Assembly (NCBI GenBank): GCA_009929845.1
Contig: RZZM01000014.1
Span: 1 to 33,819, forward strand
Source: Spartobacteria bacterium
Lineage (GTDB): Bacteria; Verrucomicrobiota; Kiritimatiellia; RZYC01
Direction of reading: 5' to 3'
Length of the DNA stretch: 33,819 nt
The notes beneath the pieces are model-generated. The model was not told the origin of the DNA. It did no database searches and was given only the letters and a program-made list of their open reading frames with translations. Of this stretch, positions 1 through 9,193 are shown in pieces. The first letter of the stretch is position 1; each line of letters opens with the position of its first letter. The position numbers and the translations under genes are program-made.

Positions 1-309
1 CCCACGGGTCACCCAAGCAAAACTGTTCCTCCGTGGGATCACTTGCGAAAAAATCTGTATCCACCGCATCTATATTTAAACAAGCTGAGGAAAGCTGAAT
101 ATCTGGATATCATTAATAAATATTTTGTGGTACAGGATGTGACGGTTGCTACGGAGGGCGCATCCCTCCTGACGCCCGAAATTCGTAGCGAGATAAACGG
201 GTACTCGGATGAGGATTTGCTGACAAGTTCGCTCCATGTATTGCTCTCCCGAACGTCGGGACATTCAAAAGTGAATAAACAGGAAAATATTGGCTTTGGG
301 CTGGAATAG
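1..309 (+). CDS. SAM-dependent methyltransferase, C-terminal fragment (5' end outside window)
   Basis: The frame is open from base 1 to a TAG stop at 307-309, so this is the last 102 residues of a longer protein whose start lies to the left. The visible part opens with a PPWDHLR block followed by a YLNKLRK...EYLDIINKYF stretch. That pattern is typical of the C-terminal part of class I SAM-dependent methyltransferases in polysaccharide clusters, where a PWxHL segment precedes a Y-N-x-L-x-x-x-x-Y helix. The SAM-binding motifs themselves would be upstream and cannot be checked. It is co-directional with the sulfate-activation genes that follow after a 92-bp gap. The family call is by resemblance only; a sulfotransferase or another transferase cannot be excluded. 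Confidence 0.5.
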   Translation, partial: PTGHPSKTVPPWDHLRKNLYPPHLYLNKLRKAEYLDIINKYFVVQDVTVATEGASLLTPEIRSEINGYSDEDLLTSSLHVLLSRTSGHSKVNKQENIGFGLE

Positions 310-401
310 TGAGCAAGCGTTTCTCATAATGGGCGCCTGCATCCGGGTCGCTGAAACCGGGTAAATATTGATGGGCCATGTGAAGCCTGGTGTGGTTGTT
401 G

Positions 402-1025
402 ATGAATAAACAAAATGATAAAAATATTGTATGGCAAGAGACCCTGATTACGCCACAGGACCGGGAACGTATATGTCGGCAAAAAGGTGTGGTCATATGG
501 TTTACAGGGCTTTCCGGATCAGGCAAGTCAACGATTGCTCGATGCCTGGAAAAGTGGTTAATCGAAAAAAAGTGCATGGCCTGTTTACTGGATGGGGACA
601 ATATTCGGCACGGACTGAATCGTGATCTTGGGTTTTCAATCGAGGCGCGCCGGGAAAATATACGGCGCATTGCCGAGGTGGCTCGCCTGTTTGCGGATTG
701 CGGCGTGATTTGTCTGGTGGCGTTGATTTCGCCGCTGATTGAAATGCGGAAAATGGCGCGGGAGATAATCGGCGAAGGCCGGTTCATTGAAGTGGCCGTC
801 ATGGCATCGCTAAGCACATGTGAGCACCGGGATCCAAAGCGGTTATATGAACGGGCGCGCGCGGGGGCTATTCACGATTTTACAGGAATATCGTCGCCGT
901 ATGAAATGCCCCCCGCCCCGACTCTGGTTTTGAATACGGAAGAATGCACCGTCGATGAATGTGCTGATCGTGTGTGGACCCATCTTGTCAATGCGTCTGT
1001 GATTGTGCGCAAGGGAGTACGTTGA
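402..1025 (+). CDS. cysC: Adenylylsulfate (APS) kinase, stand-alone
   Basis: This enzyme phosphorylates APS with ATP to give PAPS, the cytosolic sulfuryl donor. The Walker A loop GLSGSGKST lies at residues 36-44 and the [10 protein letters not shown] substrate-binding motif at 64-73. A C-terminal FTGISSPYE block matches the family FTGIDSPYE motif. The protein is 207 aa from ATG 402, the usual length for CysC. A GTG at 390 would add four residues (MWLL); neither start has a strong ribosome site, and 402 gives the more typical N-terminus. The segment after SP, usually SPYRADRDxVR, here reads [12 protein letters not shown], so the loop is divergent. The next gene, cysD, starts 17 bp downstream. 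The window also holds a second APS kinase domain fused to CysN, so this copy is redundant or specialised. Confidence 0.9.
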   Translation: MNKQNDKNIVWQETLITPQDRERICRQKGVVIWFTGLSGSGKSTIARCLEKWLIEKKCMACLLDGDNIRHGLNRDLGFSIEARRENIRRIAEVARLFADCGVICLVALISPLIEMRKMAREIIGEGRFIEVAVMASLSTCEHRDPKRLYERARAGAIHDFTGISSPYEMPPAPTLVLNTEECTVDECADRVWTHLVNASVIVRKGVR

Positions 1026-1042
1026 ACATGGAGAGTGGTCAT

Positions 1043-1951
1043 ATGTCTTCTTATAACCTGTCACACTTAAAGCAATTGGAGGCTGAAAGTATCCATATAC
1101 TACGCGAGGTTGTCGCCGAATTTGAAAATCCGGTCATGCTCTATTCCATAGGCAAAGATTCTTCGGTGATGCTCCGCCTGGCCCAGAAGGCCTTTTACCC
1201 GGCAAAAATACCTTTCCCGTTGATGCATGTGGATACCACCTTTAAATTCCGGGAAATGATTGAATTCAGAGAGCGTATGGCCAAAGAGATCGGCTTTGAT
1301 TTGCTTGTTTGGATCAACCGTGAAGGTGTTAAAAACAACGTGAATCCTTTTGACTATGGGTCGAATAAATACACCCATATCATGAAAACAGAGGGCCTGA
1401 AACAGGCGTTAAACCATTACGGGTTCGATGCCGCGTTTGGCGGGGCTCGTCGTGATGAGGAAAAATCACGCGCCAAAGAACGAGTGTTCAGTTTCAGGGA
1501 TCAGCACCATCAATGGGAGCCAAAAAATCAACGCCCGGAATTGTGGAATCTATACAATGCCCGGATAAATAAAGGCGAGTCCATCCGGGTGTTTCCGCTT
1601 TCCAACTGGACGGAACTGGATATCTGGTTGTATCTGATGCGGGAAGATATCCCTATTGTCCCGCTTTACTTTGCCAAAGAACGGCCGGTGGTGGAGCGCG
1701 ATGGCGCACTCATACTTGTTGATGATGAACGATTGCCGATGGCGCCCGACGAAAAACCGCGGATGCTCAAGGTGCGGTTCAGAACCCTGGGTTGTTATCC
1801 CTTGACAGGCGCCATTGAGTCCGATGCCGAAACCAAGGCGCAGATTGTTCAGGAAATGATGCTGGCGACGACCTCGGAACGGCAGGGGCGTGTGATTGAT
1901 TTTGACGCGGACGGCTCCATGGAGCAGAAAAAAAGAGAAGGCTATTTCTGA
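1043..1951 (+). CDS. cysD: Sulfate adenylyltransferase subunit 2 (ATP sulfurylase small subunit)
   Basis: CysD forms APS from sulfate and ATP in complex with the GTPase CysN. The PP-loop SIGKDSS is at residues 35-41, followed by the family blocks [26 protein letters not shown] and [19 protein letters not shown] 1043 gives 302 aa, the same length as E. coli CysD, with the N-terminal [12 protein letters not shown] signature in the expected place; a GGAG site about 9 nt upstream supports it. An in-frame ATG at 1028 is a weaker alternative. The stop is 2 bp before the cysN start, so translational coupling is likely. Family knowledge assigns the pathway: sulfate activation for cysteine synthesis or for sulfation of glycans. 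Confidence 0.95.
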   Translation: MSSYNLSHLKQLEAESIHILREVVAEFENPVMLYSIGKDSSVMLRLAQKAFYPAKIPFPLMHVDTTFKFREMIEFRERMAKEIGFDLLVWINREGVKNNVNPFDYGSNKYTHIMKTEGLKQALNHYGFDAAFGGARRDEEKSRAKERVFSFRDQHHQWEPKNQRPELWNLYNARINKGESIRVFPLSNWTELDIWLYLMREDIPIVPLYFAKERPVVERDGALILVDDERLPMAPDEKPRMLKVRFRTLGCYPLTGAIESDAETKAQIVQEMMLATTSERQGRVIDFDADGSMEQKKREGYF

Positions 1952-1953
1952 TC

Positions 1954-3888
1954 ATGGCTACACACATGAATGTTGATGAATATCTCCGGCGGCATGAAGC
2001 GAAGGATATGTTGCGGTTTCTGACGGCGGGAAGTGTTGATGACGGCAAGTCCACCCTGATCGGACGGCTGTTGTATGATTCAAAGCTCATCTATGAGGAT
2101 CAACTCGCGGCGGTGATGCGGGATTCCCGGACGCACGGAACAACGGGCGGGGGTTTTGATCCTGCCCTTCTTACGGATGGACTCAGGGCCGAACGTGAAC
2201 AGGGGATTACCATCGATGTGGCGTATCGGTATTTTTCAACAGCTAAACGAAAATTCATCATTGCGGATACCCCCGGCCATGAGCAGTATACCCGCAATAT
2301 GGCTACCGGCGCCTCTACCTGCGAACTGGCCATTATTTTAATCGATGCCCGGTATGGCGTACAGGCCCAGACCAAACGTCACAGCTTTATTGCGACCCTG
2401 CTGGGAATCAAGCATCTCGTGGTGGCGGTCAACAAAATGGATTTGGTTGATTATTCGGAGGATGTTTTCACCCAGATTCGTGATGATTACATGGCTTTTG
2501 CCGCGAAGCTTGAAATCAGCGATATCCATTTTATTCCCATCTCGGCGTTGATGGGGGACCATGTGGTTCATGCCATGTCCAATATGCCGTGGTTTCATGG
2601 CCGGACGCTGTTGCAGTACCTGGAGACCGTTCAAATTGCCAGTGACCGCAACCTCATTGATCTGCGTTTCCCGGTGCAATATGTTTTGCGCCCCCATCTG
2701 GATTTCCGGGGCTATTGCGGAACCGTGGCTTCCGGGATTATTCGTGTCGGGGATCGGGTGTTGGCGCTTCCTTCCGGGCAGGCCACGAATGTTTCCTCCA
2801 TCATTACCTATGAGGGCGAATGCCATGAGGCTTTTCCTCCCATGGCGGTAACGGTAACCCTGGAAGATGATGTGGATGTCAGTCGCGGCAATATGCTGGT
2901 GCATGAAAGGAATCTGCCCCATGTAGGCGCTTCCTTTGATGCCATGCTGGTCTGGATGAGCGAACAGCCCATGGCATGCAACAGGCCCTATCTGATTAAA
3001 TCGACAACCAACTTGGTGTCGGCAGAAATAGAGCGAATAACCTACCGGGTTGACATCAATACATTGCGTAAACAGCAGGCGGAGGCTCTGGCTTTGAATG
3101 AGATCGGGCGTGTGGTTGTACATACCCATCGACCGCTTTTCTTTGACAGCTACGCCCGCAACCGCCAGACAGGCAACGTTGTGGTTATTGATCGCATTTC
3201 CAATGCAACCGTAGCCGCCGGCATGATTCTGGACCGCGAACCCAACCCCTACATTGTAGAGGACCGGCCCGATGCCCTCCCTAAAAGCAAGTATGTCCAC
3301 TGGAAGGACAGCCGAGTCTTGCGTGAAGAGCGGATGGCTCGCCTGACATGCCCGCCGGTGACGATTTGGCTGACCGGCCTGCCCTGTGCAGGAAAATCGA
3401 CCATTGCCTTTGCATTGGAGAAACGATTGTTTGATATGGGACACATGGTGCATGTACTCGATGGCGAGAATATGCGACTGGCCATCAGCTCGGACCTGTC
3501 GTTTACCGCCGGGGATCGTTCGGAGAATGTGCGCCGCGCGGCTGGCGTGGCCCGGATATGTAATGATGCGGGTCTGATTACCATTGCCGCTTTCGTGTCT
3601 CCTTATGCCGCGGACCGGGCGCAGGCGCGCGAAACAATTGGCGCGGACCACTTTATGGAGGTGTTTGTTTCCGCGCCTCTAGAGATTTGCCGGGCGCGCG
3701 ACAAGGCCGGCCTCTATCGGAAGGCGGAGCAGGGAGAAATCCAGAATTTTTCTGGCGTTTCCGCGCCGTATGAGAAACCTGCGCATCCAGACATCACCCT
3801 GCAATCAGCGGTTCTTGATGTGGAGTCATGTGTTGACGCGATTCTCTTGAAAATGGGAGTAACCGGCAACAATGGCGCACGGATATAG
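1954..3888 (+). CDS. cysNC: Bifunctional sulfate adenylyltransferase GTPase subunit / APS kinase fusion
   Basis: This is a 644-aa fusion. The CysN part (about residues 15-440) has the GTPase P-loop GSVDDGKST at 26-34, DTPGH at 105-109 and NKMD at 160-163, followed by EF-Tu-like beta-barrel domains. The C-terminal part (about 460-644) is an APS kinase with Walker [10 protein letters not shown] at 475-483, DGENMRL in place of DGDNVRH, and [11 protein letters not shown] near the end. CysN uses GTP hydrolysis to drive APS formation by CysD, and the kinase domain then makes PAPS. Fused CysNC proteins are well known. The kinase domain is clearly different from the stand-alone CysC at 402-1025, so the two are not a recent duplication. 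It starts 2 bp after cysD. Confidence 0.95.
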   Translation: MATHMNVDEYLRRHEAKDMLRFLTAGSVDDGKSTLIGRLLYDSKLIYEDQLAAVMRDSRTHGTTGGGFDPALLTDGLRAEREQGITIDVAYRYFSTAKRKFIIADTPGHEQYTRNMATGASTCELAIILIDARYGVQAQTKRHSFIATLLGIKHLVVAVNKMDLVDYSEDVFTQIRDDYMAFAAKLEISDIHFIPISALMGDHVVHAMSNMPWFHGRTLLQYLETVQIASDRNLIDLRFPVQYVLRPHLDFRGYCGTVASGIIRVGDRVLALPSGQATNVSSIITYEGECHEAFPPMAVTVTLEDDVDVSRGNMLVHERNLPHVGASFDAMLVWMSEQPMACNRPYLIKSTTNLVSAEIERITYRVDINTLRKQQAEALALNEIGRVVVHTHRPLFFDSYARNRQTGNVVVIDRISNATVAAGMILDREPNPYIVEDRPDALPKSKYVHWKDSRVLREERMARLTCPPVTIWLTGLPCAGKSTIAFALEKRLFDMGHMVHVLDGENMRLAISSDLSFTAGDRSENVRRAAGVARICNDAGLITIAAFVSPYAADRAQARETIGADHFMEVFVSAPLEICRARDKAGLYRKAEQGEIQNFSGVSAPYEKPAHPDITLQSAVLDVESCVDAILLKMGVTGNNGARI

Positions 3889-3903
3889 AGGAATGCAGGA
3901 ACA

Positions 3904-4140
3904 ATGACATGTACTATTGTATCTATTGTTGGCGCCCGGCCGCGGTTCTTAAAGGCCGCGTGTCGGATATCCTGCGGGCATATGCGGGCGCAAATACAGG
4001 CTATGAAAATGGCCCGGGACTCGGTTGCGCAACGAGGTGTGGACACTGCTTGTTTGTTTGACTCACGCTTGCACACGGAGAACTATGTGGCCATGCATGG
4101 AAGTTTGGTTAACGTGGGTGGGTCATGCAAGTCGGCGTAG
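3904..4140 (+). pseudogene. Decayed N-terminal remnant of a UDP-GlcNAc 2-epimerase (wecB-like)
   Basis: A 78-aa open frame fills the gap between cysNC and the GT2 gene. It begins TIVSIVGARPRFLKAA, which closely matches the N-terminal nucleotide-binding block of non-hydrolysing UDP-GlcNAc 2-epimerases (IVGARPQFIKAA). About 37 residues further on, an LHTENYVAMHGSL stretch resembles the family's HTGQHYD--M--- block. The rest of the roughly 370-aa enzyme is absent, and the frame ends 16 nt inside the next gene. An AGGA lies just upstream of ATG 3904. The resemblance is to the GARPQF subfamily, whereas the intact wecB at 14804-15961 has GTRPEAIK. I infer a truncated relic of an earlier cluster layout. 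A small expressed peptide cannot be ruled out. Confidence 0.5.
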
Positions 4141-5054
4141 TTTTAGTCCATTGGAATTCCGGTGATTTCACAAGAACATGCATTCAGTCTTTGCTGGATG
4201 GTTCTCTGCGGCCCTGGCGTATTCTTGTATGGGACAACAACTCGGAGGATGGAGCCATTACAGAAATTAGGGAACGTTATCCGGAGGTCCAGGTTGTCGC
4301 GCACCCCAAAAACGTCGGGTTTGCGGAGGCGTGCAACCGCGCATCTGCTCTGTTGATACAGGAGGGCGCGGACACCATCTGGCTGCTCAACAACGATACT
4401 GTTGTTGATCCCCAATGCCTGAGCGAGCTGGCGGGGCATTTGGAGACGCACCCGGAGGTCTGCATGACCACAGCGAAAATATATTTTACAGACCATCCCA
4501 ACCGGATATGGTATGCTGGAGGCACGATCCGGCCTGTCAGTTTGCGTTTATCCTTTCAACGCATGTACGAGGAAGATGACGGAAGGGATTCCCTCCCCCG
4601 TTACGTTTCCTTTGCCTCGGGGTGTTGTATGCTGCTTCGCGCTGATGGCATAAAAAAATTCGGGCTGTTTGTGCCTTCCTTTATTGCCTATTCCGAGGAT
4701 TATGAATTATGCCTGAAATTAAAATATGCCGGACAAAAAATTCTCTATATACCCTCCTCGAAATTATGGCATAAAGTCTCCGCTTCATGTAAAAGCAGTC
4801 AAATAGGCGTGTTGGCGGGAACGGTATCGCCATTACAGCATTACTGGGGAACGCGCAATTCTCTTTGGGCGCTGCGCTTGAATGTGCATAATCCCTTTCT
4901 TCTATGCGTTGCAATTTGTTTGTTTTTTGCGGATCGCATGTATATATCATGTGGACTTCTGTTGTTTCGACGATGGGAAAAGCTGAAAATGTTATGGCGA
5001 GGGTTTGCCGCGGGCCTGCTGCGACTCCCGCCCTCAAATATGGATTTGGAATGA
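4125..5054 (+). CDS. Glycosyltransferase family 2 (rhamnosyltransferase-like)
   Basis: A 309-aa GT-A-fold transferase that probably adds one sugar from a nucleotide donor to the lipid-linked repeat unit at the inner membrane face. DNNS lies at residues 37-40 (donor binding), NVGFAEACN at about 63-71, and the LLNNDT motif (metal-binding DxD equivalent) at 87-92. A SEDYELCLKLKYAG stretch near 190 is the usual acceptor/catalytic region of WbbL-type enzymes. A hydrophobic stretch at about 250-275 suggests membrane contact. The start ATG overlaps the wecB remnant. wzy follows after 8 bp. The sugar transferred cannot be read from sequence. Confidence 0.85.
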   Translation: MQVGVVLVHWNSGDFTRTCIQSLLDGSLRPWRILVWDNNSEDGAITEIRERYPEVQVVAHPKNVGFAEACNRASALLIQEGADTIWLLNNDTVVDPQCLSELAGHLETHPEVCMTTAKIYFTDHPNRIWYAGGTIRPVSLRLSFQRMYEEDDGRDSLPRYVSFASGCCMLLRADGIKKFGLFVPSFIAYSEDYELCLKLKYAGQKILYIPSSKLWHKVSASCKSSQIGVLAGTVSPLQHYWGTRNSLWALRLNVHNPFLLCVAICLFFADRMYISCGLLLFRRWEKLKMLWRGFAAGLLRLPPSNMDLE

Positions 5055-5062
5055 GGTAGTAC

Positions 5063-6562
5063 GTGTTACGCATACCGGTTACTATACTTTGTTTTGTTAT
5101 GGCTGTTGGGTTGTGTCTTGCCGCGCTTGTAATGAGCAGCCTGACGCCATTCTACTTTGCGCTGTTTTTTCTTCTTGTTGTTTTTTCAACCAGCCATCGA
5201 AATGCAATGGCCCAGTTGGCAATCATGCTGCTTTACAGCAGTATTATGATTCCTAAATTGCCGGGCGAATTTTACATGTATCAGCTTCTTCTGATGGTGT
5301 GGGTTGCCCTGATTATCGCGCAGAATATCATCGACAAGCGAAGTCTGCTTCTGCCCAGTTCCTGGGCGTTAGCCGTTGTTTTTATTCTGAATGTCTTCTT
5401 GGTTATCGCCGTGCGCGGCTTTGGTGTCAGGGCGTTGGGTGGGGGGCAGAGTGGAGGCATGATCTATATTCAGAGCGTCGCAGCCTTTGCGTTCTATATT
5501 TATTCCCGACGTCTGATCATGACAGAAAAACAATGGAAACGATGTTTTGTTATTATGGCAATATTAGCTCTTGTTCCGGTGATTGCACAAGGTATTTTCT
5601 TGGCCAGTGGGGGGCTCGTTTGGCATCAGTTCCTATTTGTCCGTTTTTCTTCAGGAGGGCTTTTACAGTATAGGGGGCAGATGGATGGATCCGGGACAAC
5701 CCGATGGACGATGTTGGGTGGCCTTACGACACTGTATTGGATTGCCATTGCTGTCTGGGAATACAAAGGTCTTCGAAATGTCATGATGTACATGCTGTTT
5801 TTTGCTGTGTCGATATTGGCCGCCATTGCCGCCAGCTATCGAAGCGGTATGATTATAACAACCGGCACGCTGTTCCTTATCTTCATTATCTATTCTCGAA
5901 GCAGGCGGGCGGCGATCATGCTAATTCTGGCGGCTGTGGCTGTAAGTATTCCGGTTGTTTCGTTTTTTTACGAGGACTTGCCGTTTTCCGTGCAGCGAAC
6001 GCTGACGGTGCTCCCCTGGATCAATGCGCAGACCGCCGCGACCCTGGATGCTGCTGATACAATAGATTGGCGAAAAATGTTGTGGTCACGCACGGTGTCT
6101 TTGATTCCTCAATATCTGCTGATTGGTCGTGGATATACCTTTGATTATGATGTGGTGGAGTTGATGCAGCGCAGTGCGTTTTCGCAATCATTTCAATTGG
6201 ATTATTTTATCCACGTCGGGAGTTTTCATCATGGCAGTCTGGAATTGTTGATTCTACTGGGCATCCCGGGGCTGTTGACCTCAGTGCTTTTTGTTGGAAA
6301 TGAAATAAGGATTGCCGTGCTGAATATGAACAAGACATGGAACAGCCAGGTGCTAAAACGATATTTTCAAGCATTGTTCGCCTATTTTTTCTGTTTAAGT
6401 GTTGTAAATCTTCTGGCGGGAAGCTCCCAGCCCGTCATTACACAGGTTCCGATATTTTTGGGGTTGATGTGGGCCCTGTGGCAATCTGATCAGAGCATCG
6501 GTCGCCGGAAAACGAATGTGTCTGCGCCACCGCTGAAAAAGCGGATTATTGTAGGGATTTGA
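5063..6562 (+). CDS. O-antigen polymerase/ligase-like membrane protein (Wzy/WaaL type)
   Basis: A 499-aa polytopic protein with about ten to twelve hydrophobic helices across its length. Proteins of this class polymerise lipid-linked repeat units, or ligate glycan to an acceptor, on the periplasmic side. The large loop near residues 310-385 contains GRGYTFDYD and then SFHHGSLELLILLGIPGLL, which fits the Wzy_C pattern of a conserved H followed by a hydrophobic helix. The start is GTG 5063 with GAGGT about 5 nt upstream, overlapping the previous stop region; no nearby ATG gives as good a site. It is co-directional with GT2 upstream and GT4 2 bp downstream, so it belongs to the same operon. Sequence alone does not separate polymerase from ligase. 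Confidence 0.8.
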   Translation: MLRIPVTILCFVMAVGLCLAALVMSSLTPFYFALFFLLVVFSTSHRNAMAQLAIMLLYSSIMIPKLPGEFYMYQLLLMVWVALIIAQNIIDKRSLLLPSSWALAVVFILNVFLVIAVRGFGVRALGGGQSGGMIYIQSVAAFAFYIYSRRLIMTEKQWKRCFVIMAILALVPVIAQGIFLASGGLVWHQFLFVRFSSGGLLQYRGQMDGSGTTRWTMLGGLTTLYWIAIAVWEYKGLRNVMMYMLFFAVSILAAIAASYRSGMIITTGTLFLIFIIYSRSRRAAIMLILAAVAVSIPVVSFFYEDLPFSVQRTLTVLPWINAQTAATLDAADTIDWRKMLWSRTVSLIPQYLLIGRGYTFDYDVVELMQRSAFSQSFQLDYFIHVGSFHHGSLELLILLGIPGLLTSVLFVGNEIRIAVLNMNKTWNSQVLKRYFQALFAYFFCLSVVNLLAGSSQPVITQVPIFLGLMWALWQSDQSIGRRKTNVSAPPLKKRIIVGI

Positions 6563-6564
6563 AA

Positions 6565-7662
6565 ATGATTCATGTTGCATTTGAAACATCATCGATTCAC
6601 ATCACCCAGGCTGGAGTGAATCGGTACATTCAAGAGATCCTTCATGAATTTGATCAAATGCCTGAACGTATTGTGGCGCATGATGTGTCTTATCATCCCA
6701 GATTTTCGCGATCAAATCGTGTACTGCGCGCGTACGACACGATAAATCGGGAGATTCTTTGGATGCAGTATCGGCTGCCGCGCGAAGTAAGGCGGTTGCC
6801 AAACATTAATGTTTTGCATACAACCAATGCCATCATGCCGCGTCGTTGTCATATTCCCGTTGTAGTTTCAGTGCATGATTTGTATGCGCTGACTTATCCT
6901 GAAGCATGTAAAACATGGCATCATATGGCGTTTGCAAAACACATTTCCAATGTGGCGCGCCATGCGGATGCGGTGTTGTTTTTGTCTGAATATGTCAGGA
7001 ATGAGTTTCTAAACATGTTTCCGTTTTATGATGAACATCGTGGCGTTGTTGTTCATTGTGGCGTCAAATCAACGTTTCGTGTGCTGGAAGAGGGCCTTTT
7101 GTGTGTCATAAAAGAAAAGTACATGTTGAATAAAAAATTCATATTGGGAGTCTCTTCCCTGGCCAAAAATAAAAATGCCGCAACGACTATCCGCGCGTTT
7201 GCTACTATTGCCGACAAGGTAGACCATGAACTCGTGTTCGCTGGCGATACGCGCGAGCTGAAGCCGGAATTGCAGAAAATGGCAGACGCGCTGGGTATAG
7301 GAGCACGCGTTCGTTTTCTGGGGTATGTTTCTGATGAAGATTTGCCGGCGTTGTATAATCTGGCAGATTGTTTCTGTTATGCGTCGTTATGTGAAGGATT
7401 TGGGATGCCGCCCCTGGAAGCAATGCGTTGTGGGACTCCGGTTGTTACATCCAATACGACAAGTCTTCCTGAAGTGGTCGGGACGGCTGCTCTGCAAGTT
7501 GACCCCCTGGATTATGAGCAATTGGGAGAAGCACTGCTAACACTGGCAACAGATGAACGAAAACGGAGTGAATTAGTTCGAGCCGGCTTTGAGCGAGCTT
7601 CTTATTTCAGTTGGGAACGAGTGGCTTCTGCCATTCTGGATGTATATAATTTAGTATTGTGA
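6565..7662 (+). CDS. Glycosyltransferase family 4
   Basis: A 365-aa GT-B-fold retaining glycosyltransferase. The N-terminal half carries the acceptor domain with an HTTNAIMP segment. The C-terminal half has the donor-domain signature GVSSLAKNKN, then RVRFLGYVSDEDLPALYNLADCF (shown in part), then SLCEGFGMPPLEAMRCGTPVV, whose EGFGMPPLE corresponds to the E-x7-E nucleotide-sugar motif. ATG 6565 is preceded by AGGG at good spacing; a TTG at 6559 would overlap the wzy stop but is poorly placed for that site. The 3' end overlaps the next gene by 4 nt (GTGA). It is a likely mannosyl- or glucosyltransferase by family, but the substrate is unknown. Confidence 0.88.
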   Translation: MIHVAFETSSIHITQAGVNRYIQEILHEFDQMPERIVAHDVSYHPRFSRSNRVLRAYDTINREILWMQYRLPREVRRLPNINVLHTTNAIMPRRCHIPVVVSVHDLYALTYPEACKTWHHMAFAKHISNVARHADAVLFLSEYVRNEFLNMFPFYDEHRGVVVHCGVKSTFRVLEEGLLCVIKEKYMLNKKFILGVSSLAKNKNAATTIRAFATIADKVDHELVFAGDTRELKPELQKMADALGIGARVRFLGYVSDEDLPALYNLADCFCYASLCEGFGMPPLEAMRCGTPVVTSNTTSLPEVVGTAALQVDPLDYEQLGEALLTLATDERKRSELVRAGFERASYFSWERVASAILDVYNLVL

Positions 7663-8432
7663 AAAAAGGTAAGATAGAATGTATTCGATTACTCGGTGTA
7701 CCGATTCATTTGTTCACCATTGATCAATTACATGAAACAATCTCGCATCTCATGGCAGATAATGCCCATGCGATTGTCGCTAATGTGAATGTCAACGCCA
7801 TGAATATTGCCTATGAGCAACCATGGTTTAAACAATTTCTGAATGCGGCTGAATATGTCTTTTGTGACGGGCATGGCGTGATGCTGGGGGCCCGGGTGCA
7901 GGGAAAATGTATCCCCCAAAAAATCACTTATGCCCATTGGTTTCCCCTTTTTTGCGAGTTTTGTGCCGCACAGGGGTTTTCGCTATTTCTGCTGGGTGGC
8001 GTGCCCGGGGTCGCCGAAAAGGCGAGAACAAAACTTGTACATGCCTGTCCTGCCTTGAATATTGCGGGTGTGCACCATGGGTTTTTCAACAAGGAAAGGC
8101 AAAGTGAGGAAAATCAGTCGGTGATCAGGGCCATCAACGAATCGGGTGCGCGTATTCTTCTGACATCCTTCGGAATGCCCCTGCAGGAAAAATGGCTTTC
8201 AGAGAATTGGCCGTTGATACAGGCGAACATTGCCCTGACCGGCGGGGCCGCCCTCGACTATATGGCGGGCGTGAGCCGTCGTCCTCCTGCGTTTTTTACA
8301 GCGACTGGTTTCGAGTGGCTTGGACGTTTGTTGTATGAGCCGGGGCGTTTGTGGAAACGGTATCTCCTGGGAAACCCCGTGTTTTTGATCCGTGTGATTA
8401 TGGATGCGTGCAGGCATAAGCGGTTGCCCTGA
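7659..8432 (+). CDS. WecG/TagA/CpsF family glycosyltransferase (GT26)
   Basis: A 257-aa enzyme of the family that transfers N-acetylmannosamine, its uronic acid, or a related sugar to a polyprenyl-linked GlcNAc-type acceptor at the membrane. Visible family blocks are ANVNVNAMNIA near 41-51, the CDGHGVM motif with the likely catalytic Asp70, FLLGG near 110, GMPLQEKW at 172-179, GGAALDYMAG near 195-204 and FEWLGRLLYEPGRLWKRYL near the end, as in the family's EW-RL-xEP-RL-x-RY pattern. The start is GTG 7659 overlapping the GT4 stop by 4 nt. It is the last gene of the + strand operon. The wecB on the facing operon would supply UDP-ManNAc, which fits this role. Confidence 0.9.
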   Translation: MKKGKIECIRLLGVPIHLFTIDQLHETISHLMADNAHAIVANVNVNAMNIAYEQPWFKQFLNAAEYVFCDGHGVMLGARVQGKCIPQKITYAHWFPLFCEFCAAQGFSLFLLGGVPGVAEKARTKLVHACPALNIAGVHHGFFNKERQSEENQSVIRAINESGARILLTSFGMPLQEKWLSENWPLIQANIALTGGAALDYMAGVSRRPPAFFTATGFEWLGRLLYEPGRLWKRYLLGNPVFLIRVIMDACRHKRLP

Positions 8433-8434
8433 AA

Positions 8435-8455
8435 GACTGTCTTCGCTTGGCAGTC
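8435..8455. terminator. Small hairpin between convergent operons, weak terminator candidate
   Basis: GACTGTC and GGCAGTC form a 7-bp stem with one G-T pair and a 7-nt loop (TTCGCTT). It sits in the 38-bp gap where the + and - strand operons converge. No T-run follows on either strand, so intrinsic termination is uncertain. Confidence 0.3.
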
Positions 8456-8470
8456 CAACTAGCCGCAGGG

Positions 8471-9139
8471 TCAACTTTTCTTACGTACAATAAACTGGAT
8501 CTGTGCTACCGCGTCATCAACGGTTTGATCAATCGGCAACTGGAACAGATTGAGCAACCAGTATAGACGCCATTTCGACTTTAACCTTTTGAAGACGAAT
8601 CGAATCAGCAGTTGCGAAAAAAGCCCGGTGCGCGCAAGAAGCCGTGGATATTTGGCAAAGTTCAGATACGTCCTGTTATATCCTTCATCCTGCAATTTGA
8701 CTTGAAGTAATTCGCTGTTTTCTAACCCGTTGACAATATCCAGGATATTATGAGAACGCGGAGACCAACTTTTTTGCTTGGAAATGGTGAATGTGTTCTT
8801 GTGATCTGTATTAAAGATACCAGGGAAATAGCCCTGCTCATATAGATCTTCATCTGGTACAACAACAATCAGATGCCCCCCGGGATTGACCAGCTTCCAC
8901 CATTCATTTAATGCAAGTTGTGGGTCATGCATGTGCTCCAGGCAGTGACAGGAAAAAACAAAATCATAGGTTTTGTCTACATGTTGTGTAATATAATTGG
9001 CATCCCCATCATCCACATCAAAGCAATCCACCTCCGGCGTGACCGGATCCGGCCCACACCCAATATCAATACCTGTCCCTGTGATCAGGCTTTTCTCGAA
9101 CTCACTCCATAACGCTCTTGTTTTGGATGCCTCTTTCAT
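8471..9139 (-). CDS. Class I SAM-dependent methyltransferase
   Basis: A 222-aa methyltransferase. Motif I GIDIGCGP is at residues 23-30; the acidic residues of DVDDGD near 41-46 fit the SAM ribose-binding position; SCHCLEHMHDP at 63-73 is the Methyltransf_11 motif; and NPGGHLIVVVPDEDLYEQG follows. Such enzymes in glycan clusters usually methylate sugar hydroxyls or act on lipid-linked intermediates. ATG 9139 is preceded by AAGGA at about 7 nt. It is the last gene of the seven-gene minus-strand operon, 54 bp beyond the preceding glycosyltransferase, the largest gap in that run. The C-terminal 70 residues are basic and aromatic, and may contact the membrane. Confidence 0.82.
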   Translation of the reverse strand: MKEASKTRALWSEFEKSLITGTGIDIGCGPDPVTPEVDCFDVDDGDANYITQHVDKTYDFVFSCHCLEHMHDPQLALNEWWKLVNPGGHLIVVVPDEDLYEQGYFPGIFNTDHKNTFTISKQKSWSPRSHNILDIVNGLENSELLQVKLQDEGYNRTYLNFAKYPRLLARTGLFSQLLIRFVFKRLKSKWRLYWLLNLFQLPIDQTVDDAVAQIQFIVRKKS

Positions 9140-9193
9140 TAAATCATCCTTCCATTATTACCACATGCCCTGTTGTGTGTTGGACTTCTCTTA

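Noticed and set aside
149-817. 222-residue - strand open frame across the methyltransferase tail and cysC
   Set aside because: Covers a clear APS kinase on the other strand and has no motif of its own.
2338-3651. 437-residue open frame on the - strand opposite cysNC
   Set aside because: It mirrors a well-conserved gene, shows no family motif, and its composition (His/Gln/Arg-rich) is typical of antisense frames.
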